Shown here piece after piece: positions 23,749 through 35,094 of a DNA stretch of 64,000 nucleotides; the stretch's first letter is position 1; each line of letters starts with the position of its first letter. The translations under genes were made by a program, and so were the position numbers. The notes under the pieces were generated by a model, which did not search any database, was not told the DNA's origin, and saw only the letters and a list, made by a program, of their open reading frames with translations. The DNA comes from Kocuria flava (GTDB lineage: Bacteria > Actinomycetota > Actinomycetes > Actinomycetales > Micrococcaceae): the NCBI RefSeq assembly GCF_001482365.1, contig NZ_CP013254.1, forward strand, positions 1,860,001 to 1,924,000. Reading direction: 5' to 3'.

Positions 23749-23805
23749 GGCGGCGCCCTCCTCCCCGGGGGGCGCCGCCCGCCCGGCCCGCACCGGGCCG
23801 GGCGG
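23749..23805 (+). terminator. Tandem hairpins between rpsO and pnp
   Basis: Stem one 23749-23758 / 23770-23779 (10 bp); stem two 23779-23789 / 23795-23805 (11 bp, 5-base loop). They begin 9 bases after the rpsO stop. The next 190 bases form the pnp leader, in which I see no gene. Such hairpins may also be processing sites for RNases, as in other rpsO-pnp operons. Confidence 0.65.
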
Positions 23806-23996
23806 CACTTGCAGGACCACCGAAGCACGATCCAGAACACCAGCACCCAGGAGGGGACCTCCGCGCGGACCACGTCGCGGTCCTCGGTAGTGATCTCCGG
23901 AACCCGGACGGCCCACGGCCGCCGGTGGTCCGTGGATCTCGATCGAAGACCGGGTGGCCGCGGGACGTCCCGCCGCACACGAAACGGAGGTGACCC

Positions 23997-26261
23997 GTGG
24001 AGGGTCCCGAGATCCAGTACGCCGAGGCCGTCATCGACAACGGCTCCTACGGGAAGCGCACCGTGCGCTTCGAGACCGGCCGGCTCGCCAAGCAGGCCGC
24101 CGGCGCCGCCCTCGTCACCATCGACGAGGACACCACCCTGCTCTCCGCCACCACGGTGGGCAAGTCCCCGCGCGAGGGCTTCGACTTCTTCCCCCTGACG
24201 GTGGACGTCGAGGAGCGCATGTACGCCGCCGGGCGCATCCCCGGCTCCTTCTTCCGCCGCGAGGGCCGCCCCTCCACGGACGCGATCCTCACCTGCCGGC
24301 TGATCGACCGCCCGCTGCGCCCCGCCTTCGGCAAGGGCATCCGCAACGAGGTCCAGGTCGTCGTCACGGTCCTGTCCATCAACCCGGACGAGATCTACAA
24401 CACCGTGGCGATCAACGCCGCCTCGATGTCCACCTCGCTGTCCGGGATGCCCTTCCAGGGCCCCATCGGCGGCGTGCGCATGGCCCTGATGGCCGGCCCG
24501 GGCGGGACCCACCAGTGGGTGGCCTTCCCGAAGCACTCCCAGCTCGAGAACGCCGTGTTCGACATGGCCGTGGCCGGGCGCGTGGTGACCGGCGCCGACG
24601 GCACCGAGGACGTCGCGATCATGATGGTCGAGGCCGAGGCCACCGACAACTCCTGGGAGCTGATCAAGGCCGACGGCGCCGTGGCCCCCACCGAGGAGCT
24701 CGTGGCCGAGGGCCTCGAGGCCGCCAAGCCCTTCATCAAGGCCCTGTGCGACGCCCAGGCCGACCTCAAGGCGCGGGCCGCCCGGCCCGCCCTCGAGCTG
24801 CCCCGCTTCGGCGGCTTCGGCGACGACGTCCGCGACGCCGTGGCGCAGGCCGCCGGCACCCGGCTGGCGGAGGTCTACTCGATCGCCGGCAAGCAGGAGC
24901 GCGAGGCCGCCACCGACGAGCTGCACCACGCCGTGCTCGCCGAGCTCACCGGCGAGGGCAGGCCCTTCGCCGACCGCAAGGACGAGGTCAACGGCGCCTA
25001 CCAGGCCCTGACCAAGCACACCGTGCGCCAGCGGATCCTCACCGAGCAGGTGCGCATCGACGGCCGCGGGCTGACGGACATCCGCCAGCTCACCGCCGAG
25101 GTCGAGGTCCTCCCGCGGGTGCACGGCTCGGCGATCTTCGAGCGCGGCGAGACCCAGATCATGGGCGTGACCACGCTGAACATGCTCAAGATGGAGCAGC
25201 AGATCGACTCGCTGTCCCCGGTGAAGACCAAGCGCTACGTCCACCACTACAACTTCCCGCCGTACTCCACCGGCGAGACCGGCCGCGTGGGCTCGCCCAA
25301 GCGCCGCGAGATCGGCCACGGCGCCCTGGCCGAGCGGGCCATCACCCCGGTGCTGCCCTCCCGCGAGGAGTTCCCCTACGCGATCCGCCAGGTCTCCGAG
25401 GCGCTGGGCTCCAACGGCTCCACGTCGATGGGCTCCGTGTGCGCCTCGACCCTGTCGCTGCTCAACGCCGGCGTGCCCCTGCGCGCCCCGGTCGCCGGCA
25501 TCGCCATGGGCCTGGTCTCGGACGAGGTCGACGGCGAGACCCGCTACGCCGCCCTGACCGACATCCTCGGCGCCGAGGACGCCCTCGGCGACATGGACTT
25601 CAAGGTCGCCGGCACCGCCGAGTTCGTCACCGCCATCCAGCTCGACACCAAGCTCGACGGGATCCCCTCCTCCGTGCTGGACGCCGCGCTGACCCAGGCC
25701 CGCGAGGCCCGCCTGCACATCCTCGAGGTGATGACCGGCGCGATCAGCGAGCCCGACGAGATGAGCGAGTTCGCCCCGCGCGTGATCTCCGTGACCGTGC
25801 CCGTCTCCAAGATCGGCGAGGTCATCGGCCCCAAGGGCAAGATGATCAACCAGATCCAGGAGGACACCGGCACCGACATCTCCATCGAGGACGACGGCAC
25901 CGTCTACATCGGCGCGACCGACGGCCCCTCCGCCGAGGCGGCCCGGGCGGCGATCAACGCGATCGCCAACCCGCAGGTCCCCGAGGTCGGCGAGCGCTAC
26001 CTGGGCACCGTGGTCAAGACCACCGCCTTCGGCGCGTTCGTGTCGCTGACCCCGGGCAAGGACGGGCTGCTGCACATCTCGGAGCTGCGCAAGCTCAACG
26101 AGGGCAAGCGCGTCACCGACGTCGAGGACGTCCTCGGCGTGGGCCAGAAGGTCCAGGTGGAGATCACCAAGGTCGACGACCGCGGCAAGCTCTCCCTCGC
26201 CCCCGTCGTGGCCGAGGAGCCGGGGGAGGCCGCCGAGGCCGAGCCCGCCGACCAGGACTGA
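23997..26261 (+). CDS. pnp: Polyribonucleotide nucleotidyltransferase (PNPase)
   Basis: Phosphorolytic 3'-5' exoribonuclease; in actinobacteria also an RNA 3'-tailing enzyme. The 754-residue protein has two RNase PH domains (about 15-150 and 340-560; RVDGRG-type IDGRGLTDIRQL, GETGRVGSPKRREIGHGALAERA, SNGSTSMGSVCASTLSL), a helical linker, a KH domain (about 600-660; SKIGEVIGPKGKMINQI) and an S1 domain (about 665-740; GTVVKTTAFGAFVSL). The GTG follows an excellent GGAGGTGA site by 4 bases. A 190-base leader precedes it. Confidence 0.97.
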   Translation: MEGPEIQYAEAVIDNGSYGKRTVRFETGRLAKQAAGAALVTIDEDTTLLSATTVGKSPREGFDFFPLTVDVEERMYAAGRIPGSFFRREGRPSTDAILTCRLIDRPLRPAFGKGIRNEVQVVVTVLSINPDEIYNTVAINAASMSTSLSGMPFQGPIGGVRMALMAGPGGTHQWVAFPKHSQLENAVFDMAVAGRVVTGADGTEDVAIMMVEAEATDNSWELIKADGAVAPTEELVAEGLEAAKPFIKALCDAQADLKARAARPALELPRFGGFGDDVRDAVAQAAGTRLAEVYSIAGKQEREAATDELHHAVLAELTGEGRPFADRKDEVNGAYQALTKHTVRQRILTEQVRIDGRGLTDIRQLTAEVEVLPRVHGSAIFERGETQIMGVTTLNMLKMEQQIDSLSPVKTKRYVHHYNFPPYSTGETGRVGSPKRREIGHGALAERAITPVLPSREEFPYAIRQVSEALGSNGSTSMGSVCASTLSLLNAGVPLRAPVAGIAMGLVSDEVDGETRYAALTDILGAEDALGDMDFKVAGTAEFVTAIQLDTKLDGIPSSVLDAALTQAREARLHILEVMTGAISEPDEMSEFAPRVISVTVPVSKIGEVIGPKGKMINQIQEDTGTDISIEDDGTVYIGATDGPSAEAARAAINAIANPQVPEVGERYLGTVVKTTAFGAFVSLTPGKDGLLHISELRKLNEGKRVTDVEDVLGVGQKVQVEITKVDDRGKLSLAPVVAEEPGEAAEAEPADQD

Positions 26262-26352
26262 GCCCGCCCCGGGCACCCGCCCGGGCCGAGCCCACCACCG
26301 CAGCACCGCGCAGCCTCCGGCTGCCGGACGAGCACAGGAGCAGATCTCCCGC

Positions 26353-27735
26353 ATGACGGCAGTCGAGCTGCCGCTGGAGGCGGGCGGCCGCGCCCCGGGG
26401 TCCACCCCCGGGCCGGGCGCCCGCCTCTCGGCGGTTCCCCCCACCGGATTCACCCACACCCTCCACGAGGGGGAGGGCGGCAGCGCCGTCCGGCGCACGG
26501 TGCTGCCGTGCGGGACCCGCGTGCTCACCGAGCGGATGCCCGGCCAGCGGGCGGTGACCGTCGGCTTCTGGGTGGGCGTGGGCTCGCGCGACGAGCAGCC
26601 CGGCCGCCTGGGCTCGACGCACTTCCTCGAGCACCTGCTGTTCAAGGGCACCGCCCGCCGCTCGGCCCTGCAGATCGCCGAGGCCTTCGACGAGGTCGGC
26701 GGGGAGTCCAACGCGGCCACCGCCAAGGAGCACACGTGCTACTACGCCCGCGTGCTCGCCGAGGACCTGCCGATGGCGGTCGACGTCATCACCGACATGG
26801 TCGCCTCCGCCGTGCTCGACCCCGAGGAGCTCGAGCGCGAGCGCGGGGTGATCCTGGAGGAGCTGGCGATGGACAAGGACGACCCCGAGGACGTCGCCTT
26901 CGAGGAGTTCACCCAGCGCGTGCTGGGGGAGCACCCGCTGGGCCGGCCCATCGGCGGGACCCCCGAGGAGATCCTCGCCGTGCCCCGCGACGCCGTCGTC
27001 GAGCACTACCGGCGCCACTACCGGCCCGAGGCCCTCGTGGTGACGGCGGCCGGCGGGCTCGAGCACGAGGTGGTCGTGGCGCTCGTGGCCGAGGCCCTCG
27101 AGCGCGCCGGCTGGGACCCCTCCCGCCCGGCCGCGCCCGTGCCCCGGCGCGAGCGCACCCCGGCGCTGCTGGCCCCGGCCTGGGGCGAGCACGTCCTGGA
27201 CCGGCCCGTCGAGCAGGCCAACGTCGTCGTGGGCCGGCCCGGGATCGTCGCCGGCGACGACCGGCGCTTCGCGATGACCGTGCTCAACGCCGCCCTGGGC
27301 GGGGGGATGTCCTCCCGGCTGTTCCAGGAGATCCGGGAGCGGCGCGGACTGGCCTACAGCACCTTCTCCTTCTCCGGGGCCTACTCCGACGCGGGCTACT
27401 TCGGCATGTACGCCGGGTGCCTGCCCGCCCGCACGGGCGAGGTCGTGGCGCTGATGACGGGCGAGCTCGAGAAGCTCGCCGCGCACGGGCCGGCCCCCGA
27501 GGAGCTGCGCAAGGTCGTCGGCCAGCTCGGCGGCGGCACGGTCCTGGCGCTGGAGGACACCGGCTCGCGGATGTCGCGGCTGGGCTCGGCCGAGCTGAAG
27601 GCGGGGGAGTTCCTGGACCTCGACGAGTCGCTGCGGCGCGTGCGCGCCGTCACCGCCGAGCAGGTCCGCGAGCTCGCCGCCGAGCTGGCCGAGGGCCCCG
27701 TGGTCACCACCGTCGTGGCGCCGGCGCGCCCGTGA
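26353..27735 (+). CDS. M16 family zinc peptidase (processing-peptidase type)
   Basis: A 460-residue insulinase/pitrilysin-family protease resembling mitochondrial processing peptidase beta. The inverted zinc motif HxxEH is HFLEH (H90, E93, H94), followed by the downstream glutamate region LERERGVILEELAMDKDDPED. The C-terminal M16C half contains GGGMSSRLFQEIRERRGLAYS. A 40-residue low-complexity N-terminus precedes the fold. It follows pnp in most actinobacteria (PepR position), probably on the same transcript. Substrates are not known. Its stop is 12 bases before the dapB -10 box. Confidence 0.92.
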   Translation: MTAVELPLEAGGRAPGSTPGPGARLSAVPPTGFTHTLHEGEGGSAVRRTVLPCGTRVLTERMPGQRAVTVGFWVGVGSRDEQPGRLGSTHFLEHLLFKGTARRSALQIAEAFDEVGGESNAATAKEHTCYYARVLAEDLPMAVDVITDMVASAVLDPEELERERGVILEELAMDKDDPEDVAFEEFTQRVLGEHPLGRPIGGTPEEILAVPRDAVVEHYRRHYRPEALVVTAAGGLEHEVVVALVAEALERAGWDPSRPAAPVPRRERTPALLAPAWGEHVLDRPVEQANVVVGRPGIVAGDDRRFAMTVLNAALGGGMSSRLFQEIRERRGLAYSTFSFSGAYSDAGYFGMYAGCLPARTGEVVALMTGELEKLAAHGPAPEELRKVVGQLGGGTVLALEDTGSRMSRLGSAELKAGEFLDLDESLRRVRAVTAEQVRELAAELAEGPVVTTVVAPARP

Positions 27736-27743
27736 GCACCGTC

Positions 27744-27749
27744 TAGAGT
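27744..27749 (+). promoter_or_regulatory. -10 box of dapB (leaderless)
   Basis: TAGAGT ends 7 bases before the dapB ATG, so transcription would begin at or next to the start codon. No Shine-Dalgarno site precedes the ATG. Confidence 0.5.
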
Positions 27750-27756
27750 GGGGACC

Positions 27757-28572
27757 ATGACCGAGCGCACCGCACCCGTCCCGCCGCCCCCCGGACCCGC
27801 CGGCTCCCCGGAGGACCCCGCCGACCTGCGCGTGGCCGTGCTCGGCGCCCGCGGCCGGATGGGCAGCGAGGCCGTGCAGGCCGTGCGCCGCGCCGAGGGC
27901 CTGCAGCTGGTCGCGGAGCTCGGCTCGGAGGACTCCCTCGAGGCTCTCGTGGCCGCCGGCGCGCAGGTCGTCGTCGACCTCACCGTGCCCTCGGCCACCG
28001 AGGCCAACGTGCGCTTCGCCGTCGAGCACGGCATCCACGCCGTCGTGGGCACCACGGGCTGGGACGAGGAGTCCCTCGACCGGCTGCGCGCGCTGCTGGA
28101 GCGCCACCCCGGCACCGGCGTGCTGATCGCCCCCAACTTCTCCATCGGCGCGGTCCTGGCCATGCGCTTCTCCGCCCTCGCCGCCCGCTTCTTCGAGTCG
28201 GTCGAGATCGTCGAGCTGCACCACCCGGACAAGGTCGACGCCCCCTCGGGCACGGCCGCGCGCACCGCGGCCCTGGTCGGGCGCGCCCGCCGCGAGGCCG
28301 GGGTGGCCCCGTCCCCGGACGCCACCCAGCAGGACCCGCACGGGGCCCGCGGGGCCGTGGTCGAGGACGTGCACGTGCACTCGGTGCGGCTGCGCGGGCT
28401 GGTCGCCCACCAGGAGACCCTGCTCGGCGGCACCGGCGAGCAGCTGACGATCCGCCACGACTCCTTCGACCGGATCTCCTTCATGACCGGCGTGGTCCTC
28501 GCCGTGCGCGAGGTCGGCTCCCGTCCCGGGCTCACCCACGGGCTCGAGGGCTACCTCGACCTGGGGCTGTGA
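27757..28572 (+). CDS. dapB: 4-hydroxy-tetrahydrodipicolinate reductase
   Basis: Second committed enzyme of the diaminopimelate/lysine pathway, which supplies peptidoglycan. The protein is 271 residues from the ATG; GARGRMG (30-36) is the NAD(P)H loop, ELHHPDKVDAPSGTA holds the catalytic histidine and lysine, and HDSFDRISFMTGVV is near the C-terminus. A GTG three codons upstream overlaps the -10 box, so the ATG is preferred. The proline-rich first 20 residues are an addition. dapA lies 730 bases downstream with one membrane gene between. Confidence 0.95.
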   Translation: MTERTAPVPPPPGPAGSPEDPADLRVAVLGARGRMGSEAVQAVRRAEGLQLVAELGSEDSLEALVAAGAQVVVDLTVPSATEANVRFAVEHGIHAVVGTTGWDEESLDRLRALLERHPGTGVLIAPNFSIGAVLAMRFSALAARFFESVEIVELHHPDKVDAPSGTAARTAALVGRARREAGVAPSPDATQQDPHGARGAVVEDVHVHSVRLRGLVAHQETLLGGTGEQLTIRHDSFDRISFMTGVVLAVREVGSRPGLTHGLEGYLDLGL

Positions 28573-28576
28573 CCCC

Positions 28577-29215
28577 GTGAGCTCGGTGCGCACCTGGGGC
28601 TGGGCCCTGCTCGCCGCCGCCCTGCTGACGCTGTGGCTGCTCCCGATCCCCGGCGGGTCCAAGCTGTGGCTGCTCGCGGTCCTGGCCTTCGCCGGGGTCT
28701 TCACGCTGCTCGAGGCCGGCGGCCGCGACCGCGTGCTCGCGGGCGCCATGGTCGCCCTGCTCGTGGTCTACCTGGGACTGAGCCTGCACCGGGCGGTGCT
28801 GCTGCTGGGCACCGGGGGCTGGATCGCCACCGGCTTCGGCCTGGCCCTGCTCGCCCTGCCCGCCGTCGGCGCGTGGGCGATGGTGCGCGAGATCGCCTTC
28901 GGCGTGCGCACCGAGCGCATGGCCCGCACCCTCGAGGCCGAGGGCGGGCTGCCCGCCGACGACCTGCCCCGCACCCCCGGCGGCCGCATCGAGCGCGGCG
29001 CCGCCGACGCCCGGTTCGCCGAGGAGCGGGCCCGCACCGAGGCCGCCCCGGGGGACTGGCGCAGCTGGTACCGGCTCTCCCTGGCCTACGCCGCCGCGGG
29101 GGACCGCACGCGCGCCCGCTCGGCGATGCGCGACGCCGTGGCCCTGTCCCGGGGCCGGCCCGCCCGCAACGTCGGGCCGGCCGGCCCGGCCGGCCCGGCC
29201 GGCCCGGAAGGCTGA
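28577..29215 (+). CDS. Hypothetical membrane protein with C-terminal TPR-like helix pair
   Basis: A 212-residue protein between dapB and dapA. Three or four membrane segments fill the first 110 residues (about 7-24, 30-46, 52-70, 80-103). The soluble tail has ERGAADARFAEERARTE and then SWYRLSLAYAAAGDRTRARSAMRDAVAL, which reads like one tetratricopeptide-type helical pair. It ends in a GPAGPAGPAGPEG run from a GGCCGGCCC repeat. The GTG is 5 bases after dapB, so it is translationally linked to dapB. Function unknown; association with cell-wall precursor genes is only positional. Confidence 0.72.
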   Translation: MSSVRTWGWALLAAALLTLWLLPIPGGSKLWLLAVLAFAGVFTLLEAGGRDRVLAGAMVALLVVYLGLSLHRAVLLLGTGGWIATGFGLALLALPAVGAWAMVREIAFGVRTERMARTLEAEGGLPADDLPRTPGGRIERGAADARFAEERARTEAAPGDWRSWYRLSLAYAAAGDRTRARSAMRDAVALSRGRPARNVGPAGPAGPAGPEG

Positions 29216-29289
29216 GCCCGTGGCCCCCACCGCCACCCCCGCGGCGCCCGCCCGCCCCCGCCGCGGCGCGGGGGCCCGCGCCGAAGCGG

Positions 29290-29295
29290 TACGCT
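29290..29295 (+). promoter_or_regulatory. -10 box of dapA (leaderless)
   Basis: TACGCT ends 7 bases before the dapA ATG and no ribosome site precedes the ATG, predicting a leaderless mRNA. Confidence 0.5.
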
Positions 29296-29302
29296 GGCAC
29301 CC

Positions 29303-30259
29303 ATGACTGCTTCACCGGAGACCCCGCGCACCGACCGCCCCGCGGCCGAGGACCGGCCCCTGTTCGGGACCCTGCTCACGGCCATGATCACCGTCTTCGC
29401 CGAGGACGGCTCCGTGGACCTCGACGGCACCGTCGGCGTCGCGCAGCAGCTGGTCGACGACGGCTGCGACGGGCTCGTGGTGTGCGGCACCACCGGGGAG
29501 TACTCCACGATGACCGACGAGGAGAACCTCTCGGTGTTCCGCGCCGTCAAGGACGCCCTCGGCGGGCGCGTGCCCCTGCTGGCCGGCACCGGCTCCAACG
29601 ACACCGAGCACTCCCGCCACCTGTCCCGGGAGGCCGAGAAGATCGGCATGGACGGGCTGCTCATCGTCACCCCGTACTACAACAAGCCCACCCAGGCCGG
29701 GGTGGAGGCCCACTTCCGCAGCCTCGCGGACTCCGTGGACCTGCCCATCATGCTCTACGACATCCCCGGCCGCACCGGCATCCCCCTCGAGCCGGAGACC
29801 CTGATCTCCCTGGCCGCCCACCCCAACATCGTGGCCGTCAAGGACGCCAAGGCGGACCTGTTCGCCGCGACCCGGGTGCTGGCCGAGACCGACCTGCTCT
29901 ACTACTCCGGCGACGACGGCCTGACCCTGCCCTGGATGGCGATCGGCGCCGCCGGGCTGATCGGCGTCACCACGCACGTGGCCACCGCCCGCTACCGCGA
30001 GCTCGTCGACGCGGTGCGCGCCGGCGACCTGGCGACCGCCCGCCGGATCAACTTCGAGCTCGAGCCCGTGGTCCGCGCGACCATGACCCGGGCCCCCGGC
30101 GCCGTGGCCGCCAAGACGATCCTCACGTGGCAGGGCCGCCTGCCGCACCCCACCGTGCGCCTGCCGCACGTGCCCCTCACGCCGGCCGAGGCCGCCCTGG
30201 TCCGCGCGGACCTCGAGGGCTCCGTCCTCGCCGGCACCCTTCTCGAGACCATCGACTGA
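29303..30259 (+). CDS. dapA: 4-hydroxy-tetrahydrodipicolinate synthase
   Basis: Condenses pyruvate with aspartate semialdehyde, entering the diaminopimelate pathway. The 318-residue TIM barrel has CGTTGEYSTMTDEE (pyruvate and semialdehyde binding), the catalytic tyrosine Y152 in YDIPGRTG and the Schiff-base lysine K180 in VAVKDAKAD. It precedes the RNase J gene by 14 bases, the standard actinobacterial pairing. An internal strong GAAAGGGG ribosome site serves the next gene, so the two are likely co-transcribed. Confidence 0.96.
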   Translation: MTASPETPRTDRPAAEDRPLFGTLLTAMITVFAEDGSVDLDGTVGVAQQLVDDGCDGLVVCGTTGEYSTMTDEENLSVFRAVKDALGGRVPLLAGTGSNDTEHSRHLSREAEKIGMDGLLIVTPYYNKPTQAGVEAHFRSLADSVDLPIMLYDIPGRTGIPLEPETLISLAAHPNIVAVKDAKADLFAATRVLAETDLLYYSGDDGLTLPWMAIGAAGLIGVTTHVATARYRELVDAVRAGDLATARRINFELEPVVRATMTRAPGAVAAKTILTWQGRLPHPTVRLPHVPLTPAEAALVRADLEGSVLAGTLLETID

Positions 30260-30273
30260 ACGAAAGGGGTCTC

Positions 30274-31965
<1,692 letters not shown>

Positions 31966-31985
31966 GCCCTCCGGCGGCCGGCGCC

Positions 31986-32027
31986 GGCCCCCTCCCGTCC
32001 GCGGTGCGACCCGGACGGGAGGGGGCC
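31986..32027 (+). terminator. Terminator hairpin after rnj
   Basis: 15-bp perfect stem (31986-32000 with 32013-32027), 12-base loop. It ends only 7 bases before the ftsK -10 box. Confidence 0.75.
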
Positions 32028-32033
32028 GTGGTC

Positions 32034-32039
32034 TACCCT
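32034..32039 (+). promoter_or_regulatory. -10 box of ftsK (leaderless or nearly so)
   Basis: TACCCT ends 7 bases before the ftsK ATG. GGGAGG lies within those 7 bases, so if a little more leader exists a ribosome site would be available. Confidence 0.45.
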
Positions 32040-32046
32040 GGGAGGC

Positions 32047-35000
32047 ATGGCGACCCGTACTTCCCCCGCCCGCAAGGGCACCTCGACGTCGCGCGGCAAG
32101 AGCTCCTCCTCGTCCGCCCGCTCGACGGGGTCCTCCCGCGGCCCCGCCCGCTCCTCGCGGGCCCGCGGCTCCGCCGCGCGCACCCCGGCCCCCGCGCCGG
32201 GATCGGGCCCGGCGCGCGCGCTGGGCGCCGCCGTGCTGTGGTGCGCGCGCGTGGTCGCCGGGGCCTGGAACGGCGTGGCCCGCCTCGTGGGCGGGGCCGT
32301 GCGGCGGATGGGCACGCCCCGCACCGGGGTGCCCGCCGAGCGCACGCGCGACGGCGGGGCGCTGCTGCTGCTGCTGCTCGGGCTGCTCGTGGCCGCCGTC
32401 GAGTGGTGGAACCTGCGCGGGGCCGGCGCGGCGTGGCTGTCCGTGCCCGCCGAGACGGTCCACGCCGTGGCCGCCGGCAGCTTCGGCTGGACCGCCGTGC
32501 TCCTGCCCCTGCCGCTGACGGGCTTCGCCCTGCGCCGCTTCCGCCACCCGGAGGAGACCGCGGCGAACAACCGGATCGCGATCGGCCTCGCCGCCGCGGT
32601 CGTCGCCTGCGCCGGGCTGTCGCACCTGCTGGGCGGGCGCCCGCCGATGAGCCGCGGCCACGAGGCGATCAGCGCCGCCGGCGGCACCGTCGGCTTCCTG
32701 GCGGCCGACCCCCTCAGCGCCCTCGTCACCCCGTTCGGGGCCGGCGCCGTGTTCGCGGCCGTGCTGGGGCTGTCCGTGCTGGTGGTCACCGCGACGCCCG
32801 TGAACCTCATCGTGCCGCGGCTCAAGCAGGCCTACTGGCGCCTGATGGGCCAGGACGGGCCCGTCTCCGCCACCGACCTCGCCGCCGACGCCCACGACCG
32901 CTCCTACCTCGAGCGCCACCACGGCGCCCCCGAGCCCACCCGCCGGCAGAAGCGCCGCGAGCGCAGGAAGGAGGCCGAGGCCGAGCGGCAGCGCGCCCTG
33001 GACGGCTACCGCGGCGACGAGGCCTTCGAGCGCGCCGTCGTCGAGGACGGCCAGGCCGTCGACGAGCAGGGCCGCACCCGCGTCTTCGACGTCGACTCCG
33101 GGGACCGCCCGGCCGCCGGGCCCCGGGCCCGGAAGGCGGCCGCGGCCGCCGGCGCCGGCCCGGCCGGGACGGACGAGCCCGGGCTGCGCCCGGGGGAGAA
33201 GCGCCCGACCCGCGACGAGCTCGCCGCCCAGCAGCTGCGCCGCTACCAGGGCCTCGGGACGGGCGGGGAGCCCACCGGGGCGCCCGGGGCGACCGCGCAG
33301 GACACCGCCGCGGGCTCGGGCTCACCGGCCCTCGAGGACGTCGCCGCGCCCGCCGCCCCCTCGACCGGGTCGACGGCCGTCACCGCCCGCACCCACACCC
33401 CCGAGGCCCCGATCCCGGCCCGCTCCGAGCAGCTGCAGCTGGACGGGGACGTCGCCTACTCCCTGCCCGCCGCCGCGTCCCTCGTGCAGGGCCCGCCGGC
33501 CAAGGAGCGCTCCGAGGCCAACGACGCCGTCGTCGCGGCGCTGACCAGCGTCCTGGAGCAGTTCAACGTCGACGCCGAGGTCACCGGCTTCTCCCGCGGC
33601 CCCACGGTCACCCGGTACGAGATCGAGCTGGGCTCCGGCACCAAGGTCGAGCGCGTCACCGCGCTGTCGAAGAACATCGCCTACGCGGTGGCCTCCGCCG
33701 ACGTGCGGATCCTCTCGCCGATCCCCGGCAAGTCCGCGATCGGCATCGAGATCCCCAACACCGACCGCGAGACGGTCTCCCTGGGCGACGTCCTGCGCTC
33801 GCACAACGCCCGCAAGACCGACCACCCGATGGTCATGGGCGTGGGCAAGGACGTCGAGGGCGGCTACGTCGTGGCCAACCTCGCGAAGATGCCGCACCTG
33901 CTCGTCGCCGGCGCCACCGGCGCCGGCAAGTCCAGCTTCGTGAACTCCATGATCGTCTCGCTGCTGATGCGCGCGACCCCGGACGAGGTCCGGATGGTCA
34001 TGGTCGACCCGAAGCGCGTGGAGCTGACCGCCTACGAGGGCGTCCCGCACCTGATCACCCCGATCATCACGAACCCCAAGAAGGCCGCCGAGGCCCTGCA
34101 GTGGGTCGTGCGGGAGATGGACGCCCGCTACGACGACCTCTCGCACTACGGCTACAAGCACATCGACGACTTCAACAAGGCCGTGCGCAACGGCAAGGTC
34201 CAGCCCGAGCCCGGCTCGAAGCGGGTGATCCGGCCCTACCCGTACCTGCTCGTGATCGTCGACGAGCTGGCCGACCTCATGATGGTCGCCCCGCGCGACG
34301 TCGAGGACGCGATCGTGCGCATCACCCAGCTGGCGCGCGCGGCCGGGATCCATCTGGTGCTCGCGACCCAGCGCCCCTCGGTCGACGTCGTCACCGGCTT
34401 GATCAAGGCGAACGTGCCCTCCCGCATGGCCTTCGCGACGTCCTCGGTCACGGACTCCCGCGTGGTCCTGGACCAGCCGGGGGCCGAGAAGCTCATCGGG
34501 CAGGGCGACGCCCTGTTCCTGCCCATGGGCGCCTCCAAGCCGATGCGCGTGCAGGGCGCCTGGGTCTCCGAGTCGGAGATCCACGAGGTCGTCGACCACG
34601 TCAAGGGCCAGATGGCCGCCCGCTACCGCGACGACGTGGTGCAGGAGGCGCCGAAGAAGACCATCGACGAGGACATCGGCGACGACCTCGACGTGCTGCT
34701 GCAGGCCACCGAGCTCGTGGTCACCACCCAGTTCGGCTCCACCTCGATGCTCCAGCGCAAGCTGCGCGTGGGCTTCGCCAAGGCGGGGCGGCTGATGGAC
34801 CTGCTCGAGTCCCGCGGCGTCGTCGGGCCCTCGGAGGGCTCCAAGGCCCGCGACGTGCTCGTCAAGCCCGACGACCTCGCCGCGACGCTCGCGGTGATCC
34901 GCGGCGAGGAGCCGCCCGCGCCCGCCGCCCCGCCCGGCGGGTCCGTGGACTACGGCGAGGACCCCGTCGAGGCCTCCCTCGCCCAGCCCGCCCCGGAGTA

Positions 35001-35058
35001 CCACGACGGCGCCGACGCCGAGGGCTCCGAGGACGCCTGGCAGCTCACCGGCCGCTGA
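32047..35058 (+). CDS. ftsK: DNA translocase FtsK/SpoIIIE
   Basis: Septum-anchored ATPase that pumps chromosome dimers apart and couples segregation to division. The 1003-residue protein has a Ser/Arg-rich N-terminus, four membrane helices (about 60-80, 100-125, 135-160, 215-255), a long charged linker, then the motor: beta domain from about 480 (PTVTRYEIELGSGTKVERV), Walker A GATGAGKSS at 622-630, Walker B VIVDELADLMM, and the C-terminal DNA-reading gamma domain (about 885-960; ELVVTTQFGSTSMLQRKLRVGFAKAGRLMDLLE). Followed closely by pgsA. Confidence 0.95.
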   Translation: MATRTSPARKGTSTSRGKSSSSSARSTGSSRGPARSSRARGSAARTPAPAPGSGPARALGAAVLWCARVVAGAWNGVARLVGGAVRRMGTPRTGVPAERTRDGGALLLLLLGLLVAAVEWWNLRGAGAAWLSVPAETVHAVAAGSFGWTAVLLPLPLTGFALRRFRHPEETAANNRIAIGLAAAVVACAGLSHLLGGRPPMSRGHEAISAAGGTVGFLAADPLSALVTPFGAGAVFAAVLGLSVLVVTATPVNLIVPRLKQAYWRLMGQDGPVSATDLAADAHDRSYLERHHGAPEPTRRQKRRERRKEAEAERQRALDGYRGDEAFERAVVEDGQAVDEQGRTRVFDVDSGDRPAAGPRARKAAAAAGAGPAGTDEPGLRPGEKRPTRDELAAQQLRRYQGLGTGGEPTGAPGATAQDTAAGSGSPALEDVAAPAAPSTGSTAVTARTHTPEAPIPARSEQLQLDGDVAYSLPAAASLVQGPPAKERSEANDAVVAALTSVLEQFNVDAEVTGFSRGPTVTRYEIELGSGTKVERVTALSKNIAYAVASADVRILSPIPGKSAIGIEIPNTDRETVSLGDVLRSHNARKTDHPMVMGVGKDVEGGYVVANLAKMPHLLVAGATGAGKSSFVNSMIVSLLMRATPDEVRMVMVDPKRVELTAYEGVPHLITPIITNPKKAAEALQWVVREMDARYDDLSHYGYKHIDDFNKAVRNGKVQPEPGSKRVIRPYPYLLVIVDELADLMMVAPRDVEDAIVRITQLARAAGIHLVLATQRPSVDVVTGLIKANVPSRMAFATSSVTDSRVVLDQPGAEKLIGQGDALFLPMGASKPMRVQGAWVSESEIHEVVDHVKGQMAARYRDDVVQEAPKKTIDEDIGDDLDVLLQATELVVTTQFGSTSMLQRKLRVGFAKAGRLMDLLESRGVVGPSEGSKARDVLVKPDDLAATLAVIRGEEPPAPAAPPGGSVDYGEDPVEASLAQPAPEYHDGADAEGSEDAWQLTGR

Positions 35059-35094
35059 GCCCCGACCCGACGACGACCCAGGAAGGCGGCCCCG

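Noticed and set aside
27748..27756. GTG start for dapB three codons before the ATG
   Set aside because: The GTG overlaps the predicted -10 box and has no ribosome site; family alignment does not need the extra residues.
29165..29215. GGCCGGCCC repeat as a regulatory or mobile element
   Set aside because: It encodes a GPAGPAGPAG tail at the end of a gene and is simple low-complexity coding sequence.
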